Origin: Moorena sp. SIO3I8
GTDB taxonomy: Bacteria; Cyanobacteriota; Cyanobacteriia; Cyanobacteriales; Coleofasciculaceae
Reading direction: 5' to 3'
Length of the DNA: 64,000 nucleotides
NCBI RefSeq assembly: GCF_010692325.1
Contig: NZ_JAAHHW010000022.1
Location: 1-64,000, forward strand
In this document: positions 56,127 through 64,000 of the stretch, one piece after another
Position numbering within the stretch: the stretch's first letter is position 1
Layout of the letters: each line of letters begins with the position of its first letter
Notes under the pieces: model-generated
Databases searched by the model: none
Told to the model about the DNA's origin: nothing
Seen by the model: only the letters and a program-made list of their open reading frames with translations
Program-made: the position numbers and the translations under genes

Positions 56127-57563
56127 ATGAACCTGCCACCTAATCGAGAATTGTCTCTCTACCAGCTGGTTTTAGAAACTCTTGCCTCTCCCGAGTCTCT
56201 AACAATCACTCCTGTCACCCTGAAATCCCTAGTCACAGCCACCTTTGACCTGCTAATTGAGCAAAACATCTCAGCCACAATTTGGGTCAAGCCACAGGGT
56301 GAGGGCTGGCACAGAGAAATACAACGGTATCAACAACAAGTTGATGTACCAAAAAAAATTTATCTGTGCCACTGTTTAGGAGATAACTCGGAAGAGGTAG
56401 TTAACCTGAACAGAGATTCTCAACTGTTTTCCCTACCATTGGAGACTGAAACTCAAATAAAACAAGAGTATTTCTTACTTATTCTCTGTAAGAACTATAG
56501 TAGTTTAATTGTGGCTTGCCAGCCTGAGCTATCGGAATCAGAAAATTTAGCTGATAGTGAACTCAGTCAAACATTATTAGCTGTTTTTACCCTTGAGCAA
56601 TCAGTAATTCGGCAGTTCTTAGAGGGGTTAAGCAAAGTTATTGGAACCACTACAGCAAAGCAACGCAGCCATTGGGAAACCCTTTTACCTGCCCCTCAAA
56701 GCTATAATCATACACTACTAACCCAGTTGTTGGTTAAACAAGTACAACGTACAGAAGAAATTGTTCAGGATACCCTGGCAACACAGCCAATCGGGGAGAC
56801 TAACCCATCTCCCCCATCCCTGCCAGGGGTTACTGATCCGGTTGTGGTAGGGAAGAATTCCTTATCAAGGGTCGAGCCTTATATGAGTAATGAGATACTT
56901 CAGCGAGTGGCTCAGGAATTACGGACACCGATAACGAACATGAAAACTGCCCTGAAGCTGCTGGATGCCTCACACATGAAGCTCGCCCAACGCCAACGCT
57001 ATATTGGGCTTCTTTATAAAGAATGCGATCGCTTAAATTCCTTAGTGGCTGGATTACTAGAACTGGTTCAGCTAGAGGGTGACCCCCAAACTGATCAAAC
57101 TTGGCCGTTGCAGCTAGCAGAGATTGTTCCTGGTATTGTCAGCACCTATCAACCCCTTGCCCAAGAAAAAGGCATCCAGCTCGGCTACACCATTCCTGCC
57201 AATCTCCCCTCAGTCTTGTTTTCAGAGGTTGGCTTGAGGCATATCGTGATTAATCTATTGCACAACAGTTTAAAGTTTACTCCCGCTGGCGGTAAGGTTA
57301 GAGTACAGGCAACTCGTAAGGGCAAGTATGTTCAGCTAATATTTAGTGATACAGGTATTGGCATTGCTGAAAGTGACATACCTAAGATTTTTGACAGTTT
57401 TTATCGGGGTAGGTCAACACCTAGGGAAGACCTTGGTGCAGGGATAGGTTTAACCATTGTGCAACAGTTATTACAACGGGGCGGTGGTAAGATTTCAGTA
57501 GTTAGTCGATTTGGGCAAGGCTCCCAATTTAAAGTCTTGCTACCAATTGCCTCTGAAACGTAA
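56127..57563 (+). CDS. Histidine-kinase-like sensor lacking the phosphoacceptor His
   Basis: A 478-residue protein. The N-terminal 250 residues are a sensor region of no recognised fold. The HisKA segment reads LQRVAQELRTPITNMK, with Gln (residue 263, codon CAG at 56913-56915) where the phosphoaccepting His of HELRTP should be. The catalytic ATPase domain is complete: N-box NLLHNSLKFTP, G1 DTGIGI, F-box region FDSFYRG, G2 GAGIGLTIV. It could bind ATP and act in trans or as a regulator, but not autophosphorylate in the usual way. Convergent with another kinase-like gene 34 bp away. Confidence 0.85.
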   Translation: MNLPPNRELSLYQLVLETLASPESLTITPVTLKSLVTATFDLLIEQNISATIWVKPQGEGWHREIQRYQQQVDVPKKIYLCHCLGDNSEEVVNLNRDSQLFSLPLETETQIKQEYFLLILCKNYSSLIVACQPELSESENLADSELSQTLLAVFTLEQSVIRQFLEGLSKVIGTTTAKQRSHWETLLPAPQSYNHTLLTQLLVKQVQRTEEIVQDTLATQPIGETNPSPPSLPGVTDPVVVGKNSLSRVEPYMSNEILQRVAQELRTPITNMKTALKLLDASHMKLAQRQRYIGLLYKECDRLNSLVAGLLELVQLEGDPQTDQTWPLQLAEIVPGIVSTYQPLAQEKGIQLGYTIPANLPSVLFSEVGLRHIVINLLHNSLKFTPAGGKVRVQATRKGKYVQLIFSDTGIGIAESDIPKIFDSFYRGRSTPREDLGAGIGLTIVQQLLQRGGGKISVVSRFGQGSQFKVLLPIASET

Positions 57564-57597
57564 AAATCTGAAACCTAAAAAATCGTTGAGGTAATGG

Positions 57598-59349
57598 TCA
57601 ACCAATCCCAGGGAGGGGTGTCTTAGCCAGGTCAGCTAACGGTAAAAATACTGTCATCACCTCACCCTGTTGGGGACGTTGCTTAACAATTAGTTTACCC
57701 CCCAACGCCTGGAATAGATTTTTGGTCACATTCAAATTCAAACTGATACTACCGGTTTCTGGCTGGAAAGTCAGCAGCTGACCAAGGGACTTCAATGTCG
57801 GGCAATGGTTGTCAGCAATTGTTTCCCGATTAATCTGAGACTGGAATTGTAACTTCAGCTGGTTTCCAGCAGGTGTAACCTGTAACTGGATATGACCCCC
57901 TGTTGGAATAGACCGGGTGAAATTTTCCATCAAGCCAGTTAGTACCTGATCTAACAAGGCGGGATGGCTGACCACTGTTGGCAACTGTTGCGGTAAGACT
58001 ACATCTAGGGTTAAATTACGCCGCTGTGCTTGTTTTTGCCAGCGGGGGATGCTGTTGTGAAAAACCCGAGCCAGAGATATACAGGTCAGGCTAACAGGGG
58101 TTTGCTTGGCTGCTGTGGTTTCTAATTCTACTGCCCGGAAAATCAACTCCATGCGGTTGATTTGTTCGCTACACTCATGGTCAATAATTTCTATACGCCG
58201 CATGACTTCTGGAGGCAAGTCACGACGTCTAAGCAGTAGTTTAGTCAGGGTGTGAATTGTAGTTAGGGGTGTCCGGATTTCATGGGTCAAAGCTCGGAGC
58301 AGCTCAACGTCAGGTGTAGCTTCAGAATTTTCTTTTGGGTGAACAGCAGAGATTCTAGGAAAGCCTCGCGCTTCATTTTTCACCAATCGTTGCCAGTTAG
58401 GCTCGCTTCCTTTCTGTTTCTTGGCAAAGGGTGTACTAGAAGACCCATTTTGTGAGTGACTACCAGTTTTGACCGTATCCCTCTGATGCTGAGGTTGTCT
58501 TGGCTGAACCATTGTTGACTCGGATATTGTAACCGGTATAGTATGGCTCAGTGCTACTGAAGGCAGTTCTGGTAAATTCTTCAGAAGCCCACGACCAAAG
58601 TTCATTACAATGCGGTAATCGGGGGGCTTTGGCACAAATTTTTCGATTAAAGCTTCCAACTGCCTCAGATGATGAGAACTGCTCAGTAATAGTCTACGGC
58701 GCAGTGATGCCCAAACACGTTGGATATCTTCTGGATCAAAGGAGAATTGAAAGCCTGGAACCCCAAAGTGGTCTTCCCCAGAGACCATGACTAAGCTAAA
58801 GTCTTTGGTAAAAACTAAACAAAACTGCTCGTTAGCTAAGGGGTCTCCTGGAAACAGGGGTAACCTGTAGGTCGTATTTTCTACCAATGGAGTAGTCTCA
58901 GGTTGAGCCGGAGGTAGCTGGAAGGGCATAAAAGCCCAAGCATTCAAAGCGTTGTTCGTAAAAATCCCAGTCTCGAAACTTGCCAGTAGCTCTGGATCAC
59001 TTAAGACTGGAGCAGGACCAGCTAGAATTAATCCTTGCTTCGACGAGTGTTCGGGATTATGGCTTGTTGTTGATGGCTTGCCTGAAACCCCTGGCAACAG
59101 CAACTGTTCCAAGGTAGCGATCGCACTTTGCCATTCCCCTTGAGCTTTAGCTGCTGCTGCCCGATGCTTGGGGCTAGCCCCTTCTCTTGTCCTTTGACTG
59201 CTAGCACCTACTGAACAAGTGTCAATCACAGTGGCTTGCTCTACTGAAACAGCAACCTTGTCATCGCTTTCAATTAATTCCTGTTGGGATAAAATTTGAC
59301 TTATACTTGGTAATAACCACCTTGGCACCACAATCCACCCCCGATGCAC
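57598..59349 (-). CDS. Histidine-kinase-like protein with intact His, degenerate ATPase
   Basis: A 583-residue protein. The first 330 residues hold a sensor-like domain (AFMPFQLPPAQPETT ... FCLVFTKDFSLVMVSG) and a low-complexity linker. The H-box LTHEIRTPLTT is intact (His356), with a good dimerisation helix after it. The ATPase part is recognisable (LMENFTRSIPTGG, then ALGGKLIVKQRPQQGEVMTVFLPL), but the G1 DxGxG motif is missing and the G2 loop reads GSISLNLNV. It should be a phosphoacceptor without its own kinase activity. It faces the kinase-like gene that has the opposite defect. Confidence 0.82.
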   Translation of the reverse strand: MHRGWIVVPRWLLPSISQILSQQELIESDDKVAVSVEQATVIDTCSVGASSQRTREGASPKHRAAAAKAQGEWQSAIATLEQLLLPGVSGKPSTTSHNPEHSSKQGLILAGPAPVLSDPELLASFETGIFTNNALNAWAFMPFQLPPAQPETTPLVENTTYRLPLFPGDPLANEQFCLVFTKDFSLVMVSGEDHFGVPGFQFSFDPEDIQRVWASLRRRLLLSSSHHLRQLEALIEKFVPKPPDYRIVMNFGRGLLKNLPELPSVALSHTIPVTISESTMVQPRQPQHQRDTVKTGSHSQNGSSSTPFAKKQKGSEPNWQRLVKNEARGFPRISAVHPKENSEATPDVELLRALTHEIRTPLTTIHTLTKLLLRRRDLPPEVMRRIEIIDHECSEQINRMELIFRAVELETTAAKQTPVSLTCISLARVFHNSIPRWQKQAQRRNLTLDVVLPQQLPTVVSHPALLDQVLTGLMENFTRSIPTGGHIQLQVTPAGNQLKLQFQSQINRETIADNHCPTLKSLGQLLTFQPETGSISLNLNVTKNLFQALGGKLIVKQRPQQGEVMTVFLPLADLAKTPLPGIG

Positions 59350-59353
59350 AGCT

Positions 59354-59539
59354 AGTGCAGTAATTCAAACTATCAACTCCTTTGATAAAGATGGTAATGT
59401 GATTGCTGATAGTTTAAGGATCGTAGAACCGAACTTCTACGTAGCAATTCCCGTTAACCTAGGCATTGGCAAGAAGGAGCTTAAACAGGAATTAACAGTT
59501 TTAATCAAGAATATCAAATTTTTCTGGCAAACAAGATAG
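59354..59539 (+). pseudogene. Orphan 3' gene fragment
   Basis: On the plus strand an open frame without a start reads VIQTINSFDKDGNVIADSLR, then IVEPNFYVAIPVNLGIGKKE ... KQELTVLIKNIKFFWQTR, to a TAG at 59537. Composition and codon use look coding, and it resembles the C-terminus of a larger protein I cannot name. It begins near the divergent start of the kinase-like gene and is probably a truncated remnant. Confidence 0.45.
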
Positions 59540-59622
59540 ACTACCTTCCTGCCTCTGTTTTGGTAAGCTAATAGCTAGCGGCTAACAGCTAGCAGCTAAA
59601 AGTTGGGGCAATTAATCAAAAT

Positions 59623-60807
59623 ATGGCAAAGATCGAGACCAGAACCGAACCCATGGTGATCAACATGGGTCCCCACCATCCCTCCATGCACGGCGTTCTC
59701 CGCTTAATTGTCACCCTGGATGGGGAGGATGTGATAGATTGTGAGCCGGTAATTGGCTACCTGCATCGAGGCATGGAGAAAATTGCCGAGAATCGCACTA
59801 ACATCATGTATGTCCCTTACGTGAGCCGATGGGACTATGCAGCAGGGATGTTCAACGAGGCAATTACAGTCAATGCCCCAGAGAAATTAGCAGATATTCC
59901 GGTACCCAAACGTGCCAGCTACATCCGTGTGATCATGCTGGAGTTGAATCGGATTGCCAATCACCTGCTGTGGCTTGGACCATTCCTAGCAGATGTAGGT
60001 GCCCAAACCCCATTCTTCTATATCTTCCGGGAAAGGGAGATGATTTATGACCTATGGGAAGCTGCCACTGGACAACGGTTAATTAACAACAACTACTTCC
60101 GTATTGGTGGAGTTGCGGTTGACCTACCCTATGGATGGATAGATAAGTGCGAAGACTTCTGTGACTACTTTGACCCTAAAGTTGATGAGTACGAACGGTT
60201 AATCACCAACAACCCTATCTTCCGCCGTCGAGTTGAAGGTATCGGTACCATTAGTCGGGATGAAGCCATTAACTGGGGACTTTCTGGCCCAATGCTACGA
60301 GGTTCTGGAGTCAAGTGGGACTTACGCAAAGTTGACCACTACGAATGCTACGACGACTTCGATTGGGAAGTACACTGGGAAACCGGGGGTGATTGTTTTG
60401 CCCGGTATGTGGTGCGGATTAGGGAAATGCGGGAGTCAGTTAAGATTATCCGTCAAGCATTAAAAGGACTTCCTGGTGGTCCTTACGAAAACCTAGAAGC
60501 CAAGAGGATGGCAGAGGGCCGCAAATCCCAGTGGAACGACTTCGATTATCAGTTCATGGGCAAGAAAATTGCCCCTACCTTCAAGATTCCCAAGGGCGAA
60601 CACTATGTCCGTCTTGAGTCTGGTAAAGGAGAACTAGGAATTTTCATTATTGGTGATGATAATGTCTTTCCTTGGCGTTGGAAGATTCGTGCACCCGATT
60701 TCAATAACTTACAGATTCTGCCCCATATCCTCACAGGAGTCAAAGTTGCCGATATTATGGCGATTCTCGGTAGTATTGACATCATTATGGGGTCAGTAGA
60801 CCGTTAA
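59623..60807 (+). CDS. ndhH: NAD(P)H-quinone oxidoreductase subunit H
   Basis: A 394-residue subunit of the peripheral arm of photosynthetic complex I (NDH-1), in the thylakoid membrane, which accepts electrons from ferredoxin and drives cyclic flow and respiration. [13 protein letters not shown] at the quinone site, [14 protein letters not shown], and C-terminal IMGSVDR are family hallmarks of the NuoD/49-kDa type. Monocistronic, as usual in cyanobacteria, and followed by a terminator. Confidence 0.96.
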   Translation: MAKIETRTEPMVINMGPHHPSMHGVLRLIVTLDGEDVIDCEPVIGYLHRGMEKIAENRTNIMYVPYVSRWDYAAGMFNEAITVNAPEKLADIPVPKRASYIRVIMLELNRIANHLLWLGPFLADVGAQTPFFYIFREREMIYDLWEAATGQRLINNNYFRIGGVAVDLPYGWIDKCEDFCDYFDPKVDEYERLITNNPIFRRRVEGIGTISRDEAINWGLSGPMLRGSGVKWDLRKVDHYECYDDFDWEVHWETGGDCFARYVVRIREMRESVKIIRQALKGLPGGPYENLEAKRMAEGRKSQWNDFDYQFMGKKIAPTFKIPKGEHYVRLESGKGELGIFIIGDDNVFPWRWKIRAPDFNNLQILPHILTGVKVADIMAILGSIDIIMGSVDR

Positions 60808-60835
60808 ATTAGCTTCCGGCAAAAGAAGCTAAGGT

Positions 60836-60872
60836 ATTCCTCCTATTCTTTGCTAAAGTGGGAGGAATTTTT
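60836..60872 (+). terminator. Rho-independent terminator after ndhH
   Basis: ATTCCTCC (60836-60843) pairs with GGAGGAAT (60861-60868), followed by TTTT. A smaller TTAGCTTC/GAAGCTAA hairpin lies just before it (about 60809-60832). Confidence 0.75.
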
Positions 60873-61022
60873 GATATTAGGTGCCCTTTCCGCATCTAAT
60901 TATTAAATTCGCGTGGAGGCGCACCAACGGCAAGCGCACCTTTTGTAAAACTGTGACGTTAAGACAGCATTTAGGGAATTCTAGGAATGTAGCTCCAAAG
61001 ATGAAGAGTAAATTGGCTGTCT

Positions 61023-61367
61023 ATGAGTGAAAATCCCCCACCTATTAAAGTATTACGTCAGCGCCATGTAGGCTGGGATAAGCCTACCGAGGAAAATCTC
61101 AAAACTATTAAAACTATTGAGTTATTATGGAGTAATTTGTTCGAGGCAATTTTTGATCCCACTGAAGATAACTGGTTAGACCATTGGCAAAAGCTATACA
61201 AAACGATTTTAGAGCTTTGTTCTGATAACGAAGAGCGCCGCATTACTCTAGTCTACCTGAGCAATGTTAAGGATTTGACAAAAGAAGCTAGAGAATGGAA
61301 AATGCTGGTGACTTACCTTGAGAATACTAAAGACTGGGCTAGAAAATCGATTATTAGAGGCTCGTGA
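61023..61367 (+). CDS. Hypothetical protein, 114 aa
   Basis: I do not recognise this 114-residue, helical, Trp-rich protein (ELLWSNLFEAIFDPTEDNWLDHWQKLYKTILELC). After the stop, a second frame continues ENRLLEARELLNKIVKMV for about 20 residues in a way that fits the helical pattern, so the C-terminus may be frameshifted. No ribosome binding site is clear. Confidence 0.5.
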   Translation: MSENPPPIKVLRQRHVGWDKPTEENLKTIKTIELLWSNLFEAIFDPTEDNWLDHWQKLYKTILELCSDNEERRITLVYLSNVKDLTKEAREWKMLVTYLENTKDWARKSIIRGS

Positions 61368-61914
61368 ACTGTTAAATAAAATAGTCAAAATGGTGACGTT
61401 TCCCGTAAGCCACAGGCTCCGTCAAAATTATCTTTGATAAAGTAAAACCTGTAAAGTTAATCACAGCAAGACCGCTATCCCTTCTAAAAACGCTTTCGGG
61501 AATACTTTTCTGATAATACTGAGCGCTACATTATGCGCTACCAGTAGCCAAGCTTGAGCTTAGTTATTGCTGCGTTCGCGTAGCGGCTCTTTCAGAGCAT
61601 CGCAATCCTAATTAATTTGTGAACAAAAACCGGTTGTAATATTCTTCCCCCAACGCCGATCACCCCATCACCCTGTCTAAGCCTCTGGGCAAAATGTTAA
61701 GAAGAGTAAACTAGAGAAGTAATATTAAGTCCGGTTAATCACTTCCCAAATAGTTCCTGGATTGTTGGATGTTAGCCCTTTGGCTGATGGGTAATTGACA
61801 ATTACCCATCAGCCAAAGGGCAAATACTGATTACCCCATAAGGACTATGATGATTATTCAATCGGATGTGATCTAACTATCTCAAGTGCCAGTTTGGTCA
61901 GGATTATAGAGCGC
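61368..61914. other. Intergenic with dispersed repeat and long palindrome
   Basis: One copy of the dispersed hairpin repeat lies at about 61572-61601 (GTTCGCGTAGCG followed by GCTCTTTCAGAGC), and a perfect 23-bp inverted repeat lies at 61775-61821. No gene is seen. Confidence 0.5.
61775..61821. repeat. Perfect 23-bp inverted repeat with 1-base centre
   Basis: The arm 61775-61797 (GCCCTTTGGCTGATGGGTAA, then TTG) is repeated as its exact complement at 61799-61821, with a single A between. It lies about 95 bp before the MFS transporter gene. Confidence 0.9.
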
Positions 61915-63183
61915 GTGAAAGTTTTTCAGACCCTGGAAGGGCAGCAACGTCAAAGTTTGCTGATTTTATTTACTGTTGGTCTACTATTTTGGTCAAGCCT
62001 ATCGTCTTTGTTGCCAACCCTGCCGCAATATATTCAAGACGTGGGTGGAACCAAGCAACAGGTGGGGCTAGTAATGGGTTGCTTTGCCATTGGTCTGTTG
62101 CTGTTTAGAAACCCACTGGGGCGTATGGCAGACCTGCGCGGTCGCAAGCTGGTAGTAATTATTGGTACTAGCGCTGTAGCTCTAGCGCCTTTGGGCTATC
62201 TATTTACCCAGTCGATTAGCCTGTTGATGCTGGTGCGAATGTTTCATGGCATCAGTATTGCAGCCTTTACCATCGGTTATTTGGCTCTAGTCACCGATTT
62301 GTCCCCTGTTGAGAAGCGGGGTGAGTTAATTGGTTACATGAGTTTGGCAACATCGATTGGTTTAGGTCTCGGACCAGCGCTGGGGGGTTTTCTACAACAA
62401 GAGGTTAGCTACACTGTTTTATTCTTAGTGTCTGCGGCTCTAGGTGGGCTGGGTGTGCTGTTAGGGAGTCAGATTCGTGAACCAATTAGGTCTGCTAGAC
62501 CTGAGCAGGAACAATCAAAATCTTGGTTAAACTCGATTTGGCAGCTATTGGTCAAACTATGGCAGTTGTTAACCAGCCCTGCTCTTGGAATTCCAGCTTT
62601 GGTAATGCTGTTGTTCGGTATAGTATTTGGAACAAAAGTTAGCTTTGTCTCTCTGTTTATTCGAGAGACTGGTATTAATCTCAATCCAGGATTGTTTTTC
62701 ACAGCTGCTGCGATCGCTAGTTTCGTGATTCGTGCATTAACTGGTCAGGCATCTGATCGGTATGGACGAGGACTTTTTATCACCGTTAGTGTGGTTTGCT
62801 ATATCATCTCAATGTTGATGATTTCCCAGGCTGATACGGAAGTTGGATTTTTACTAGCTGGTTTATTAGAAGGAGCTGGCACTGGATTATTCATACCGAT
62901 GATGACTGCTTTGATGGCTGACCGCTCCTCTGCTGACGAACGGGGTCAGGTATTCGCTGTCTGCATTAGTGGGTTTGATTTAGGGATTGGCCTAGCTGGG
63001 CCGATCTTTGGTTATGTCGCCGACCTGTTAGGATATCGAGGAATTTTCTCCTGTAGTGCTGGTATAGCATTTTTGGCACTGATTATCTTTATGACCCAGT
63101 CCAACAAAAATTTATCCCGTTCCCTCAGATTCTCCATCGGTCGTGAACGGGATTTATATGCTATAGACACTAGAATGCCTTAG
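61915..63183 (+). CDS. MFS transporter
   Basis: A 422-residue inner-membrane protein with 12 hydrophobic segments. GRMADLRGRKLVVIIG between segments 2 and 3 and the matching SDRYGRGLFITV in the second half are the MFS loop motifs, and the layout resembles multidrug exporters. The start is uncertain: GTG at 61915 gives MKVFQTLEG, and a TTG at 61894 would add seven residues. The substrate is unknown. A long perfect palindrome upstream may affect its expression. Confidence 0.85.
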   Translation: MKVFQTLEGQQRQSLLILFTVGLLFWSSLSSLLPTLPQYIQDVGGTKQQVGLVMGCFAIGLLLFRNPLGRMADLRGRKLVVIIGTSAVALAPLGYLFTQSISLLMLVRMFHGISIAAFTIGYLALVTDLSPVEKRGELIGYMSLATSIGLGLGPALGGFLQQEVSYTVLFLVSAALGGLGVLLGSQIREPIRSARPEQEQSKSWLNSIWQLLVKLWQLLTSPALGIPALVMLLFGIVFGTKVSFVSLFIRETGINLNPGLFFTAAAIASFVIRALTGQASDRYGRGLFITVSVVCYIISMLMISQADTEVGFLLAGLLEGAGTGLFIPMMTALMADRSSADERGQVFAVCISGFDLGIGLAGPIFGYVADLLGYRGIFSCSAGIAFLALIIFMTQSNKNLSRSLRFSIGRERDLYAIDTRMP

Positions 63184-63193
63184 CTTAGTAAAC

Positions 63194-63266
63194 GGGCTAG
63201 GAGGGATTCGAACCCCCGACACCGTGGTCCGTAGCCACGTGCTCTAGTCCACTGAGCTACAAGCCC
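63194..63266 (-). tRNA. tRNA-Arg (anticodon ACG)
   Basis: A 73-base cloverleaf on the minus strand: GGGCTTG/CTAGCCC acceptor arms with one mismatch, D arm GCTC/GAGC, anticodon stem CGTGG/CCACG with loop CTACGGA (anticodon ACG, reads CGN codons after A34 modification to inosine), T arm GGGGG-TTCGAAT-CCCTC. No intron; CCA is not encoded. Confidence 0.97.
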
Positions 63267-63341
63267 TTAACTGCTGCCACTTTTCTGTGGCTCAACAGTT
63301 ACTTATCATAACACATAGATCAAAAATTTTGCAATACTCTT

Positions 63342-63836
63342 GTGGAAATCAATCGCTCGCTATCCCATCTCGATAGTCAAGGTCAAGCTCAGATGGTCGA
63401 TGTTTCTGGCAAAGAGCTTACCAAACGTCAGGCAGTAGCCGCTGCTCAGGTACGGATGAAAACCACAACCTTCAACACCATCCAAGCTGGTAATGCCCCC
63501 AAGGGTGATGTCTTAGGAACCGCTAGGCTGGCTGGGATTATCGCAGCAAAGCAAACTTCCCAACTGATTCCTCTGTGTCATCCCTTGCCCCTACACAAGA
63601 TCGAAGTTCAAGTCGAACCTGACCCCCAACTACCGGGATACCAGATTCAGGCATCTGTGACTACTAAAGCTGAAACTGGTGTCGAAATGGAAGCACTAAC
63701 AGCAGTTTCTGTTGCGGCTTTGACCCTTTACGATATGGCCAAAGCGTTGGAAAAGTCTATCGCGATTGAATCGATTCGCCTGTTGAGTAAGACCGGAGGT
63801 AAATCCGGGGATTACCAAATATCAGGCGATTGCTAA
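63342..63836 (+). CDS. moaC: Cyclic pyranopterin monophosphate synthase MoaC
   Basis: A 164-residue enzyme of molybdenum cofactor synthesis, acting after MoaA to form cyclic pyranopterin monophosphate. [15 protein letters not shown] carries the active-site CHP, and [23 protein letters not shown] the substrate-binding loop with catalytic Lys and Asp nearby. GTG start. No other moa gene is in the window. Confidence 0.95.
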   Translation: MEINRSLSHLDSQGQAQMVDVSGKELTKRQAVAAAQVRMKTTTFNTIQAGNAPKGDVLGTARLAGIIAAKQTSQLIPLCHPLPLHKIEVQVEPDPQLPGYQIQASVTTKAETGVEMEALTAVSVAALTLYDMAKALEKSIAIESIRLLSKTGGKSGDYQISGDC

Positions 63837-63937
63837 GTTAAGGAATGATCTCAAGTTAAGTTGGATCAGCACTTAGCACTCTCCGCACTCAGCACGCTCA
63901 GCACTCAGTTAACCATTACCCTTTCAACAGGAAATCT

Positions 63938-64000
63938 ATGGCTAAGATTAGGTTTCTCGCAAACGTGGCATCAGTTCCACGAGATTACAGGGGGAATTGC
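63938..64000 (+). CDS. Partial gene at the window edge
   Basis: An ATG after CAGGAAAT opens a frame (MAKIRFLANVASVPRDYRGN) that runs off the window. Twenty-one residues are too few to identify it, and it may be the start of a real gene. Confidence 0.35.
   Translation, partial: MAKIRFLANVASVPRDYRGNC

Overview
The window reads as chromosomal DNA of a large-genome filamentous cyanobacterium, probably related to Moorena/Lyngbya (genus is my inference). Evidence: ndhH, crtR, a LabA-type NYN protein, a PEP-CTERM GDSL esterase, frequent HIP1 octamers (GCGATCGC), heptanucleotide tandem repeats, many small dispersed hairpin repeats, several decayed genes and a diverse set of transposon-derived nucleases. 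Genes are mostly monocistronic, on both strands, with long repeat-rich spacers.

Layout. 0-7 kb: a secreted GDSL esterase, then an HNH-less IscB relative (IsrB type) with its omega-RNA leader. Its right-end hairpin abuts the start of a DndD/Rad50-like ATPase, which is followed by a PD-(D/E)XK-like protein. 7-9.6 kb: tldD and rsmE. 9.6-15.3 kb: an island of repeats based on the palindrome TAGCGCTA. It holds a small HTH protein with a palindrome at its promoter, a beta-helix membrane protein built of ten 46-residue repeats, a 1.4-kb array of 63/73-bp units, and four exact 87-bp units. 15.3-23.1 kb: TPR protein, asnS, glycosyltransferase, PG-binding/HEAT protein, EamA transporter. 23.1-24.9 kb: IS607-type element (serine recombinase plus TnpB). 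25-34.3 kb: sppA, aroH, crtR, two neighbouring pseudogenes (alpha/beta-hydrolase and acyltransferase), metG, NYN protein, lptC. 34.5-42.8 kb: dacB, plsX, fabH, and a cobalt/nickel ECF transporter pair (cbiQ, cbiO) split by a full IscB element with HNH and omega-RNA. 43-45.2 kb: a decayed IS5-family element and an ABC exporter pseudogene. 45.2-50.1 kb: a Cas4/RecB-like nuclease, two small proteins, a Rad50-like zinc-hook ATPase and a PD-(D/E)XK protein, the last two forming a candidate two-gene defence module. 50.1-64 kb: clpB, fghA, thioredoxin-fold protein, murE, two convergent histidine-kinase-like genes with complementary defects, ndhH, an MFS transporter, tRNA-Arg(ACG), moaC.

Connections. 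Housekeeping genes for fatty acid/phospholipid synthesis (plsX, fabH), envelope (lptC, dacB, murE), translation (asnS, metG, rsmE, tRNA-Arg) and photosynthetic electron transport (ndhH) are intact. The accessory layer consists of three different RNA-guided transposon nucleases (IsrB, TnpB, IscB), two ATPase-nuclease pairs and the TAGCGCTA repeat island. The most novel-looking items are the repeat family whose hairpin arms covary between copies, the Rad50-like/PD-(D/E)XK pair, and the two complementary degenerate kinases.
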